Below, in pieces: positions 1 through 6,331 of a stretch of 8,010 nt of DNA. Position numbers and translations under genes: made by a program. Below the pieces are notes generated by a model that was not told the origin of the DNA, did no database searches, and saw nothing but the letters and a program-made list of their open reading frames with translations. Every line of letters starts with the position of its first letter. Positions within the stretch are counted from its first letter, which is position 1. The stretch is from Sulfurovaceae bacterium (GTDB taxonomy: Bacteria; Campylobacterota; Campylobacteria; Campylobacterales; Sulfurovaceae): NCBI GenBank assembly GCA_029933395.1, contig JAOZOG010000020.1, positions 11,354-19,363 of the forward strand, in the 5' to 3' direction.

Positions 1-758
1 GCGTTGCGGCAGCGTATCAACGCCTCATCGGTCGCCAGATCACTGTTGTAGTGGCCAAAGTGGAGCAGTCCGATCTCCTTGCAGGCATCTTTACTGACCA
101 GGCATCCCTCATATTTCAGTTTGGGTTCTCCATTGACTGACTGAATAGTTTTGGCACTGTAGCAGACATAGTGCGCCGGCCGGTTCTCCTCTTTTTTGAC
201 CTGCTCCACATAGGAGTCGGCGACGCTGTCGTCAGGGGCGAGATTTTGTTTTTCGATTTCAGGCAGACAGGAGACAGGCGTGGCGGGGAGGAGAGCGTCT
301 CTATTTTTCGCTCTCATCTCCCATTCACCCTCCGGCAGGTCGATACTCTCCCCCAGCAGGATGTTTTCCGATGTGAGGATGAGATTGTCCCGACGATCGA
401 AATCAGCACTGCCGGAATCGCACTCCCCGTGACATGTGAAGCCTCCTGCAAAACCTTTTTTCGGGTTGCATTCGAGTGATTGGCTGGTGATGATCCTGTT
501 GTCACGCTTCCTGACGAGATAGAGGTAGTGCCAGTTGAGTTTGTTGGGCCTGGATGCTCTGGCCATCAGAAGCCGATAGGGTGCAGGATCGACCTGCTCG
601 TGAATCTCTTTGAAATTATCCGGTCCATCGCTCTTCATCGTACTGTGAACGAGTGTGAGCTTTTCAGTTGGATATTCAAAACAGAGATTGTTTTGTGCGA
701 TGATGAAGGGTGATGATGCTATCGCTGCCGTTAAGATGAGTCGTAGCTTGAATTTCAT
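1..758 (-). CDS. Unrecognised exported cysteine-rich protein, 3' end outside window
   Basis: An open frame with no stop runs from an ATG at 758 to the left edge, giving 252 codons plus two bases; the C-terminus is missing. The protein begins with a signal peptide (basic MKFKLR, then a hydrophobic stretch to about residue 20, with a plausible signal peptidase I cut after FIIA, residue 21), so it is probably periplasmic or secreted. I count nine cysteines after the leader (26, 97, 109, 113, 164, 199, 219, 226, 250), including FTCHGEC, which suggests disulfides. It seems to have two parts: residues 25-165, and a C-terminal cysteine-rich module from about 195 (HYVCYSAK, EGCLVS, HFGHYNSD, LIRCR) that resembles small modules I associate with hypothetical proteins of this phylum. 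That resemblance is an impression only. The ATG overlaps the upstream gene's stop (ATGA) and has an AAAGGGA Shine-Dalgarno 8 bases upstream. Function unknown. Confidence 0.8.
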   Translation of the reverse strand, partial: MKFKLRLILTAAIASSPFIIAQNNLCFEYPTEKLTLVHSTMKSDGPDNFKEIHEQVDPAPYRLLMARASRPNKLNWHYLYLVRKRDNRIITSQSLECNPKKGFAGGFTCHGECDSGSADFDRRDNLILTSENILLGESIDLPEGEWEMRAKNRDALLPATPVSCLPEIEKQNLAPDDSVADSYVEQVKKEENRPAHYVCYSAKTIQSVNGEPKLKYEGCLVSKDACKEIGLLHFGHYNSDLATDEALIRCRN

Positions 759-1201
759 TGTTTGTTCCCTTTGTGTTGAAATATCTCCAGCGGTGCACTG
801 CCATACGGAGGCTTGAGAAAGCGTTGCAATATGTGGTCTTTTTGCGGTCTCTCTTCCCCTTTGAGTCCATCATCGTTATCGGCGACAAATTCGACCTGCC
901 ACTTGCCATCGCTCTTTCTCAGCAGTGCATCGATGCGGGGTTCGTGCTTTTTGCCGTCGGCATAGTGTGGTACGGTTTCGACCCATGCCCAGCCGTTTTT
1001 GACTCCGAGATGTTCGACTGTAAGCGTGATGTCAGTATCGGCCCAGCTTTTTATCCAGTGCTGGAGTGTGTTCAATATTTCGTCTTCAGTAGATATAGTT
1101 GCTGCCTCAGGCTTGCTTGCAGACTCCTGTGCGCTGCATAGAGTCGGATTCGTTATATTGAAAATCACTGCAGCCAGCAGCATTGTTATAAAGCGATGCA
1201 T
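755..1201 (-). CDS. Unrecognised small exported protein
   Basis: A 148-residue protein starting at ATG 1201, with AAAGGG about 7 bases upstream. Residues 1-24 form a signal peptide (MHRFITMLLAAVIF, likely cut after LCSA), so the mature form of about 124 residues should be periplasmic or secreted. The mature part starts with a short Ser/Ala/Glu linker and a helix-like stretch (EDEILNTLQHWIKSWAD, about 39-55). Strand-like segments follow (ITLTVEHLGVKNGWAWVETVP, then IDALLRKSDGKWQVEFVAD), a layout reminiscent of small alpha+beta NTF2-like or cystatin-like folds; I do not recognise the family. The tail (FLKPPYGSAPLEIFQHKGNKQ) is polar. Its stop TGA overlaps the ATG of the next leftward gene, so the two are probably translationally coupled and act in the same compartment. 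A promoter candidate lies just upstream, although read-through from the YjiK-like gene is also possible. Confidence 0.8.
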   Translation of the reverse strand: MHRFITMLLAAVIFNITNPTLCSAQESASKPEAATISTEDEILNTLQHWIKSWADTDITLTVEHLGVKNGWAWVETVPHYADGKKHEPRIDALLRKSDGKWQVEFVADNDDGLKGEERPQKDHILQRFLKPPYGSAPLEIFQHKGNKQ

Positions 1202-1226
1202 TGTTTACCCTTTCACTCTTCGTACA

Positions 1227-1256
1227 ATTTTAGCACAAACACAGCGTTTCACTCAA
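1227..1256 (-). promoter_or_regulatory. Sigma-70 type promoter for the two unknown exported genes
   Basis: Read on the minus strand there is TTGAGT (1256-1251), an 18-base spacer, then TAAAAT (1232-1227). An extended -10 TG lies one base before it (TGCTAAAAT). Transcription would start near 1220, leaving a leader of about 20 bases that holds the AAAGGG ribosome binding site of the ATG at 1201. The -35 element overlaps the stop codon of the YjiK-like gene, so this promoter fills the 47-bp gap between the genes. The call rests on motif match only. Confidence 0.5.
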
Positions 1257-1974
1257 GTGCTTTCACGCTGTATTTCCATACATACCCATCATCATCCGCA
1301 ATATAGACAAACCCTCTGCCGTCAAAAGCGACACCCTCCTGAGCAGCTTTGGGCAGCTTGATCTTTTTCATGATCTTTCTCTTTTTCAAGTCATATTGAA
1401 TCAGAAGATTCTTTTTGTCACTTACCATATAGAGGAAATGATTATGGATCGTCAAGCCGGCAATATCAGCTATTTTGGGCTTGATGAGATCGATGATTTT
1501 TTGATGATAGCGATCGAAACGGACGACTGCGATGAAAGAGTCATTTTTCTTTTTGGCCTGTTTGGCCAGGTAGAGGATCTCACCGGATTTTGCGATACCT
1601 TCGATACCACTCTTTTTATCGAAAAGTGGCAGCTCTTTGTCGTGATAGCTGGTATCGAAAGCGATCTTTTTCTTTTTACCGGTTTTTCTGTTGACGATCA
1701 GGAGCCCTTTGTCTTCGACAGCAAAAATAAACTGTTTTTCAGTGCATGCGACGCCCTCCAGGTCATATTTCCCCAGTCTCTTTTTCTGGAGAATTTCACC
1801 CTCTCTGTCGATCTCGTAATATCGTCCCTCATCGTTGGCTACGACCAGCGTATCGCTGTCGGCACAGTAGTCGATACCTGAAGCCTCCGGTATTTTGGCA
1901 ATACGATGAGAACGGCTCTTGCTGCAGGAGGGGGAGACCAGCACGAACAGGGATAAAAACAGATATTTCAACAA
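1249..1974 (-). CDS. SdiA-regulated (YjiK-like) beta-propeller protein, probable lipoprotein
   Basis: A 241-residue protein resembling the SdiA-regulated/YjiK family, which is predicted to fold as a beta-propeller and has no well-defined biochemical role. The family signature shows as repeated blade-like units with an (E/A)G-hydrophobic core: PEASGIDY near residue 30, YDLEGVAC near 70, SGIEGIAK near 123, DIAGLTI near 170 and AQEGVAFDG near 212. Each is followed by a strand such as LVVAND, FIFAVED, LYLAKQ, LYMVSD or VYIADD. The leader MLKYLFLSLFVLVSPSC ends in Cys17, which would be the lipidated residue, but proline at -2 departs from the usual lipobox, so plain export is also possible. The start is TTG: AAGGAG (1985-1980) sits 5 bases before a TTG at 1974 and 8 bases before a second in-frame TTG at 1971. 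No ATG fits. The protein is lysine-rich, with runs such as GKKKKIAF. It diverges from dnaE. Confidence 0.82.
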   Translation of the reverse strand: MLKYLFLSLFVLVSPSCSKSRSHRIAKIPEASGIDYCADSDTLVVANDEGRYYEIDREGEILQKKRLGKYDLEGVACTEKQFIFAVEDKGLLIVNRKTGKKKKIAFDTSYHDKELPLFDKKSGIEGIAKSGEILYLAKQAKKKNDSFIAVVRFDRYHQKIIDLIKPKIADIAGLTIHNHFLYMVSDKKNLLIQYDLKKRKIMKKIKLPKAAQEGVAFDGRGFVYIADDDGYVWKYSVKALE

Positions 1975-2013
1975 AACAACTCCTTCGATTTTCAGTACAC
2001 TTTATCGAAAATT

Positions 2014-2022
2014 TGCTATATT
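2014..2022 (+). promoter_or_regulatory. Candidate dnaE promoter (extended -10)
   Basis: TTTGCTATATT spans 2012-2022: an extended -10 (TG, one base, TATATT) about 30 bases before the dnaE ATG. Campylobacterota sigma-70 promoters commonly have a good -10 with T-rich upstream DNA and no clear -35, which fits; I see no convincing -35 here. The 78-bp region (1975-2052) must also hold the leftward promoter of the YjiK-like gene. On that strand I see only a weak GATAAA-like -10 around 2000-2006, which I do not call. Confidence 0.45.
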
Positions 2023-2052
2023 CCTAAAACATTTATTCATAAAAGGCAGCGC

Positions 2053-5000
2053 ATGTCCATACCAAAATTTACCCATCTTCATCTCCATACCGAATACTCT
2101 CTTCTTGACGGGGCCAATAAGATCAAGGCGCTGGCAGCCAAGATCAAGGAGCTGGGGATGGATTCGGTCGCGATGACGGACCATGGCAATATGTTCGGTA
2201 CGATCGATTTCTACAATACGATGCGCAAAGAGGGGATCAAGCCGATCATTGGGATGGAGTGTTACCTGCACAATCAGGAGGAGTTGGGAGACAAGAGTGT
2301 GCGTCAGCGTTTTCACCTCTGCCTCTATGCCAAAAATGAGACAGGCTACAAGAATCTGATGTATCTCAGTTCAAGAGCCTATATCGACGGATTTTATTAC
2401 TATCCGCGGATCAATAAGAAGCTGCTGCGGGAGCACAGCGAGGGGCTGATCTGCTCCTCTGCCTGTCTGCAGGGCGAAGTAAGCTGGCAGCTCAATCTCT
2501 CCGAGCGCAATCTCAAGTTTGGTGCCAAAGGGTATGATGAGGCGAAGCGTATTGCACTGGAGTACAAAGAGATCTTTGGAGAGGATTTTTATCTGGAGAT
2601 CATGCGCCATGGGATCGGTGATCAGCATCGCATCGACAAGCAGATTTTGCAACTCTCCCAGGAGACCGACATCAAGATCATCGCCACCAACGATACACAC
2701 TACACCGTCCAGAAAGATGCCGATGCACACGAAGCCTTCATGTGCATCGCGATGAACAAACTCTATGACGATCCCAATCGTCTGCGCCACTCTGTTCACG
2801 AATTTTATGTCAAGTCTCCGGAGCAGATGGCAAAGCTCTTTGCCGATATTCCCGAGGCACTCGAGAATACCCAGGAGATCGTCGAAAAGTGCAACCTGGA
2901 GATCAAGCTGGGTAACCCGACGCCGCCCAATTTCAAATTTACACGCGAAAAGGCAGAAAATGAGGGGCTGACTCTGCCCGAACCCGATCAGGAGTATTCA
3001 CTCGAAAATGATAAGGTACTTTTCATTCATCAATCCCAAAAAGGCCTCGAAGAGCGGCTCAAGCACGTCCCCGCCGAAAAGCATCAGGAGTATCGTGACC
3101 GTCTGCAGGTAGAGATCGACATCATCAATTCGATGAAATTTCCCGGCTATATGCTGATCGTCTGGGATTTCGTCGATGCTGCCAAAAAGATGGGAATCCC
3201 CGTCGGGCCGGGCAGGGGATCGGCAGCGGGGTCGCTGGTAGCCTATTCGCTGCATATCACCGATATCGATCCGATGCCCTATGGATTGCTCTTCGAGCGA
3301 TTTTTGAATCCGGAGCGTGTATCGATGCCCGATATCGATATGGACTTCTGTCAGGCAAGACGGCAGGAGATCCTCGATTATGTGGTGGATAAGTATGGCC
3401 GCACCAACGTGGCGCAGATCATTACTTTTGGCAAGCTGCTTGCCAAGGGGGTGATCCGGGATGTCGCAAGAGTGCTCGATATGCCTTACTCCAAAGCCGA
3501 TGCAATGGCCAAGCTGATTCCTGATGAACTGGGTATCGACCTGGAGGGTTCTTACAACAAAGAACCCAAGATCAAGGAGCTGATCGAGAGTGATCCACAG
3601 GCAGCCAGGGTCTGGGAGTTTGCCAAGGCGCTGGAGGGGCTCAACCGTAATGCCGGTACCCATGCCGCCGGCGTCGTCATCTCCAATGAACCGCTCTGGC
3701 AGAAGACACCGCTCTTCAAGCCGACGGGACTCGATACACTGGCGACACAGTACAGCGGCAAGTATGTCGAAGATGTCGACTTGATCAAGTTCGACTTCCT
3801 GGGGCTCAAGACGTTGACTGTCATCGAAGAGGCGAACAAGCTGGTGGAGAAGCGGCACGGCAAGCGGATCGATTTTATCCACGAAGATATCAATGACAGA
3901 GGGGTCTACGAATATATTTCGACTGGTGATACCCTGGGCCTCTTCCAGATCGAATCCTCGGGAATGCAGGATCTCGCCAAGAAGCTCAAGCCACACGGTT
4001 TCGAAGATGTCATCGCGATGCTGGCCCTCTATCGTCCCGGCCCGATGGAGTCAGGGATGCTCGATGATTTTGTCGAGCGAAAACATGGGCGGGCGAAAAT
4101 TACTTACGCCTTTCCTGAGCTGGAACCGATCCTCAAGCCGACCTACGGTGTCATCGTCTATCAGGAGCAGGTTATGCAGATCGTGCAGACGATCGGTGGT
4201 TTCTCGCTGGGTGGTGCGGATCTTGTGCGTCGTGCGATGGGTAAGAAAATCAAAGCGGAGATGGACAAGCTCAAAGAGGAGTTTGCCGAAGGTGCGGCCA
4301 AAAAGGGCTTTGACCGTGTGAAAGCGGCAGAACTCTTCGACCTGATCGTGAAGTTCGCCGGCTATGGATTCAACAAGTCCCACTCCGCTGCCTATGCGAT
4401 GGTAACCTTCTATACCTCCTTCCTGAAACGCTACTATCCCACCGAGTTTATGGCGGCGATCCTGACACTGGAGAAGAATAACACGGATAAAGTCGTCAAG
4501 TATGTTGATGAGCTCAAGCGCATGGGGATCAGGCTCCTGCCGCCGGATATCAACCGTTCGGATCTGGAGTTTGTCGCGGACAATATCGAGGGGAAAGAGG
4601 TCGTCATCTTTGGCCTGGGGGCAGTGAAGGGCTCCGGAGACATTGCGATCAGTTCGATCCTCAAAGCGAGAGAAGAGGGTCCCTTCAAAGATTTGAGTGA
4701 CTTCATCTCCCGTATCGACTCCTCCAAGGTCAACAAGAAAGTGATCGAATCGCTCATCAAAGCCGGGGCGCTGGACAGCTTCGGATATAGCCGTCATGCG
4801 ATGCTCTCTCAGATCGAAGAGATCATTGAGGCTGCCAAGAAGGCCGGGGATGCGAAAAAGATGGCAGTCGGATCGCTCTTTGGTGAAGAGGATGAGATGA
4901 CGACGATCTCTCTGGAGATCACGCAGATGGATGAGTTTGAACCGATGCAGATCCTTGATTTCGAGAAAGAGTCTCTGGGCTTCTATGTTTCAGGGCACCC

Positions 5001-5604
5001 TCTCGACAAATACCGTGAGACGCTTGACGAGATTAACTATACGCTCAGTTCCGAGATCGATGATCTGGCGGATGGGACACAGGCACTCTTTATCGGCAGG
5101 ATTGAAGAGATCACAGAGAAGATCTCCAAAAAAGGGAACAAATTCGGTATCGCCAATGTGATGGATCTCCATGGCAACATCGAACTGATGCTCTTCGAAA
5201 ACCGCCTCAAGGAGCTTGAGGAGGATTTCGATATGAGTAAGCCGATCGCGTTCAAGGTCAAGATTACCAAGGATGGGGATTTTACCCGTATGAATATTCT
5301 CAAAATTGAATCACTCAAAGACGCGAAGAAGGAGAAGATCAAAGTCAGAAAAGAGGAGAAGCATACGCCGGAACCCGAGCAGCCACCACTCATCCTCGCC
5401 CTCAACCTGATGCCCGATGCCAAAATCGCCGAAGAGCTCTTCTGTCTGGCAGAAAAGTATCCCGGAAAACGTCCACTGGAGCTGCATATCAAGAGCAAAC
5501 TCGCCGATGTAATCGTCGAATCGAGGATGAAGGTCAGCGAGTTGATCGTCGAAGAGGCGAAGGAGCTGGGGGTCTACCTGGAAGAAGCATTGCTGGTTGA
5601 ATAG
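2053..5604 (+). CDS. dnaE: DNA polymerase III alpha subunit
   Basis: This is the replicative polymerase subunit that extends DNA at the chromosomal fork. At 1183 residues it is full length for the family. The N-terminal PHP domain (about 1-280) opens with HLHLHTEYSLLDG and has TDHGNMFG (42-49). All nine expected metal ligands can be placed: H10, H12, D19, H44, E69, H88, C138, D214 and H216. The palm has PGRGSAAGS (386-394), PDIDMDF with catalytic D427 and D429, and KFDFLGL with the third aspartate D581; the 154-residue spacing matches E. coli D401 to D555. Conserved YGVIVYQEQ (698-706) and GYGFNKSHSAAYA (770-782) follow, then a helix-hairpin-helix region (about 830-920). SGHPLDKY starts at 980, an OB fold lies at about 1010-1090, and a C-terminal tau-binding-like region ends the protein. 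The ATG has AAGG six bases upstream. The usual internal clamp-binding motif appears only as VGSLF (939-943), lacking the glutamine. No intein or frameshift is seen. Confidence 0.98.
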   Translation: MSIPKFTHLHLHTEYSLLDGANKIKALAAKIKELGMDSVAMTDHGNMFGTIDFYNTMRKEGIKPIIGMECYLHNQEELGDKSVRQRFHLCLYAKNETGYKNLMYLSSRAYIDGFYYYPRINKKLLREHSEGLICSSACLQGEVSWQLNLSERNLKFGAKGYDEAKRIALEYKEIFGEDFYLEIMRHGIGDQHRIDKQILQLSQETDIKIIATNDTHYTVQKDADAHEAFMCIAMNKLYDDPNRLRHSVHEFYVKSPEQMAKLFADIPEALENTQEIVEKCNLEIKLGNPTPPNFKFTREKAENEGLTLPEPDQEYSLENDKVLFIHQSQKGLEERLKHVPAEKHQEYRDRLQVEIDIINSMKFPGYMLIVWDFVDAAKKMGIPVGPGRGSAAGSLVAYSLHITDIDPMPYGLLFERFLNPERVSMPDIDMDFCQARRQEILDYVVDKYGRTNVAQIITFGKLLAKGVIRDVARVLDMPYSKADAMAKLIPDELGIDLEGSYNKEPKIKELIESDPQAARVWEFAKALEGLNRNAGTHAAGVVISNEPLWQKTPLFKPTGLDTLATQYSGKYVEDVDLIKFDFLGLKTLTVIEEANKLVEKRHGKRIDFIHEDINDRGVYEYISTGDTLGLFQIESSGMQDLAKKLKPHGFEDVIAMLALYRPGPMESGMLDDFVERKHGRAKITYAFPELEPILKPTYGVIVYQEQVMQIVQTIGGFSLGGADLVRRAMGKKIKAEMDKLKEEFAEGAAKKGFDRVKAAELFDLIVKFAGYGFNKSHSAAYAMVTFYTSFLKRYYPTEFMAAILTLEKNNTDKVVKYVDELKRMGIRLLPPDINRSDLEFVADNIEGKEVVIFGLGAVKGSGDIAISSILKAREEGPFKDLSDFISRIDSSKVNKKVIESLIKAGALDSFGYSRHAMLSQIEEIIEAAKKAGDAKKMAVGSLFGEEDEMTTISLEITQMDEFEPMQILDFEKESLGFYVSGHPLDKYRETLDEINYTLSSEIDDLADGTQALFIGRIEEITEKISKKGNKFGIANVMDLHGNIELMLFENRLKELEEDFDMSKPIAFKVKITKDGDFTRMNILKIESLKDAKKEKIKVRKEEKHTPEPEQPPLILALNLMPDAKIAEELFCLAEKYPGKRPLELHIKSKLADVIVESRMKVSELIVEEAKELGVYLEEALLVE

Positions 5605-5607
5605 AGT

Positions 5608-6174
5608 ATGACACCTGCAGCGAAGAAAACGACAGCAGGGCTCTTTCTTCTGTTTTTACTGCTGTTCCCCAAATTTTCGCCGTATATTTCAGTGAACAGT
5701 GCAGGTGACAACACTTTGCTTCATCACCTTTTTGTCCTCTACTTTTTTGTCACCAGTCAAACCCTGGGTATCATTCACGAGAGTGGACATGGCGTTTGCT
5801 ATATTCTGCCCTGCCCAGAGCTGCTGATGGTTGCCAATGGTACGATTTTTCAGTTGCTTTTTCCTGCGTTTGTCGGATATTATTACAAGAAGCGGGGCAA
5901 CAGATTCGCTGCGTTGATCGCACTCTTTTTTGTGGGTTTTTCGCTGCAGTATACAGCCTGGTACATGTCAACCGCACACGAGGGACTGCATCTGCCGGCA
6001 AGCAAATCTTTTTTGGGCGTGGACGCAATGCACGATTTCAACTATCTCTTTTCCTATTTTCATCTCCTCCCTTATGAGGGGTTTATCTCCGGGTTGACAC
6101 GCCTGGGTGCCTATCTGTTGATGATATACGCAGTTGTCGCGATGCTGGTGGATGCCTTTGTGCGCGATAATTGA
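5608..6174 (+). CDS. Integral membrane protein, putative HExxH zinc metallopeptidase
   Basis: A 188-residue hydrophobic protein with about five likely membrane segments (roughly 9-27, 38-56, 74-92, 99-119, 163-182). Segment two runs into H57-ESG-H61, an HExxH zinc-protease motif at the membrane as in site-2-type (M50-like) peptidases. After it come ANGTIFQLLFP (76-86) and VDAMHDFNYLFSYFHLL (138-154). This order (HExxH, then G(T/S)xxQLLxP, then HD(W/F)xYLL) matches an uncharacterised family of putative membrane metallopeptidases that I recall from other bacteria; the assignment is from memory. H142 or D143 is a candidate third metal ligand. A second HExxH, H124-EGL-H128, lies between the last two segments. 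The ATG is three bases after the dnaE stop with only a weak GAATAGAG upstream, so it is probably cotranscribed and translationally coupled with dnaE. Substrate and role are unknown; a role in replication is not implied. Confidence 0.8.
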   Translation: MTPAAKKTTAGLFLLFLLLFPKFSPYISVNSAGDNTLLHHLFVLYFFVTSQTLGIIHESGHGVCYILPCPELLMVANGTIFQLLFPAFVGYYYKKRGNRFAALIALFFVGFSLQYTAWYMSTAHEGLHLPASKSFLGVDAMHDFNYLFSYFHLLPYEGFISGLTRLGAYLLMIYAVVAMLVDAFVRDN

Positions 6175-6331
6175 TATTTTTTCTGCTAAAGGCGCCCTAA
6201 ATAGCCACCTTTGATGTGTAGTATGGAAACAAATAACAAAGATAACTTTTGGACAACAATGCTTTAATCTAAGCTATACGCACTAAACGATAATATAGTG
6301 TTACCAAATTTCAACTATATAAGGAACATAC
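6175..6331 (+). promoter_or_regulatory. icd: Intergenic region upstream of icd, probable promoter
   Basis: This 157-bp A+T-rich gap holds no gene that I can support. The best -10 candidate is GATAAT (6289-6294), flanked by a short inverted repeat, CACTA (6281-6285) and TAGTG (6296-6300), which could be an operator or chance. No -35 at good spacing is clear: TTTAAT at 6263 is 20 bases away. A second candidate is TATACG at 6275 behind TTGGACA (6249-6255). AAGGA (6321-6325), six bases before the icd ATG, is the ribosome binding site. I see no clear rho-independent terminator after the membrane-protein gene: AAAGG...CCTTT at 6188-6212 is weak and has no T run after it. Confidence 0.4.

Noticed and set aside
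758..1141. Plus-strand open frames across the left part (758-1141, 999-1361, 1396-1881).
   Set aside because: The minus strand here carries proteins with signal peptides, matched ribosome binding sites and, at 1249-1974, a recognisable family. The plus-strand frames show none of these.
2002..2316. A 104-codon minus-strand frame spanning the dnaE start and the divergent promoter region.
   Set aside because: It is antisense to the conserved PHP domain, and its start lies inside dnaE with no supporting signal.
2998..3996. A 332-codon open frame antisense to dnaE, and a similar 248-codon one at 4051-4797.
   Set aside because: Both are shadows of the dnaE codon pattern, lack protein-family features and sit inside essential polymerase domains.
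6188..6212. Possible terminator AAAGG...CCTTT after the membrane-protein gene.
   Set aside because: The stem is only five base pairs with a long loop, and no T run follows it.
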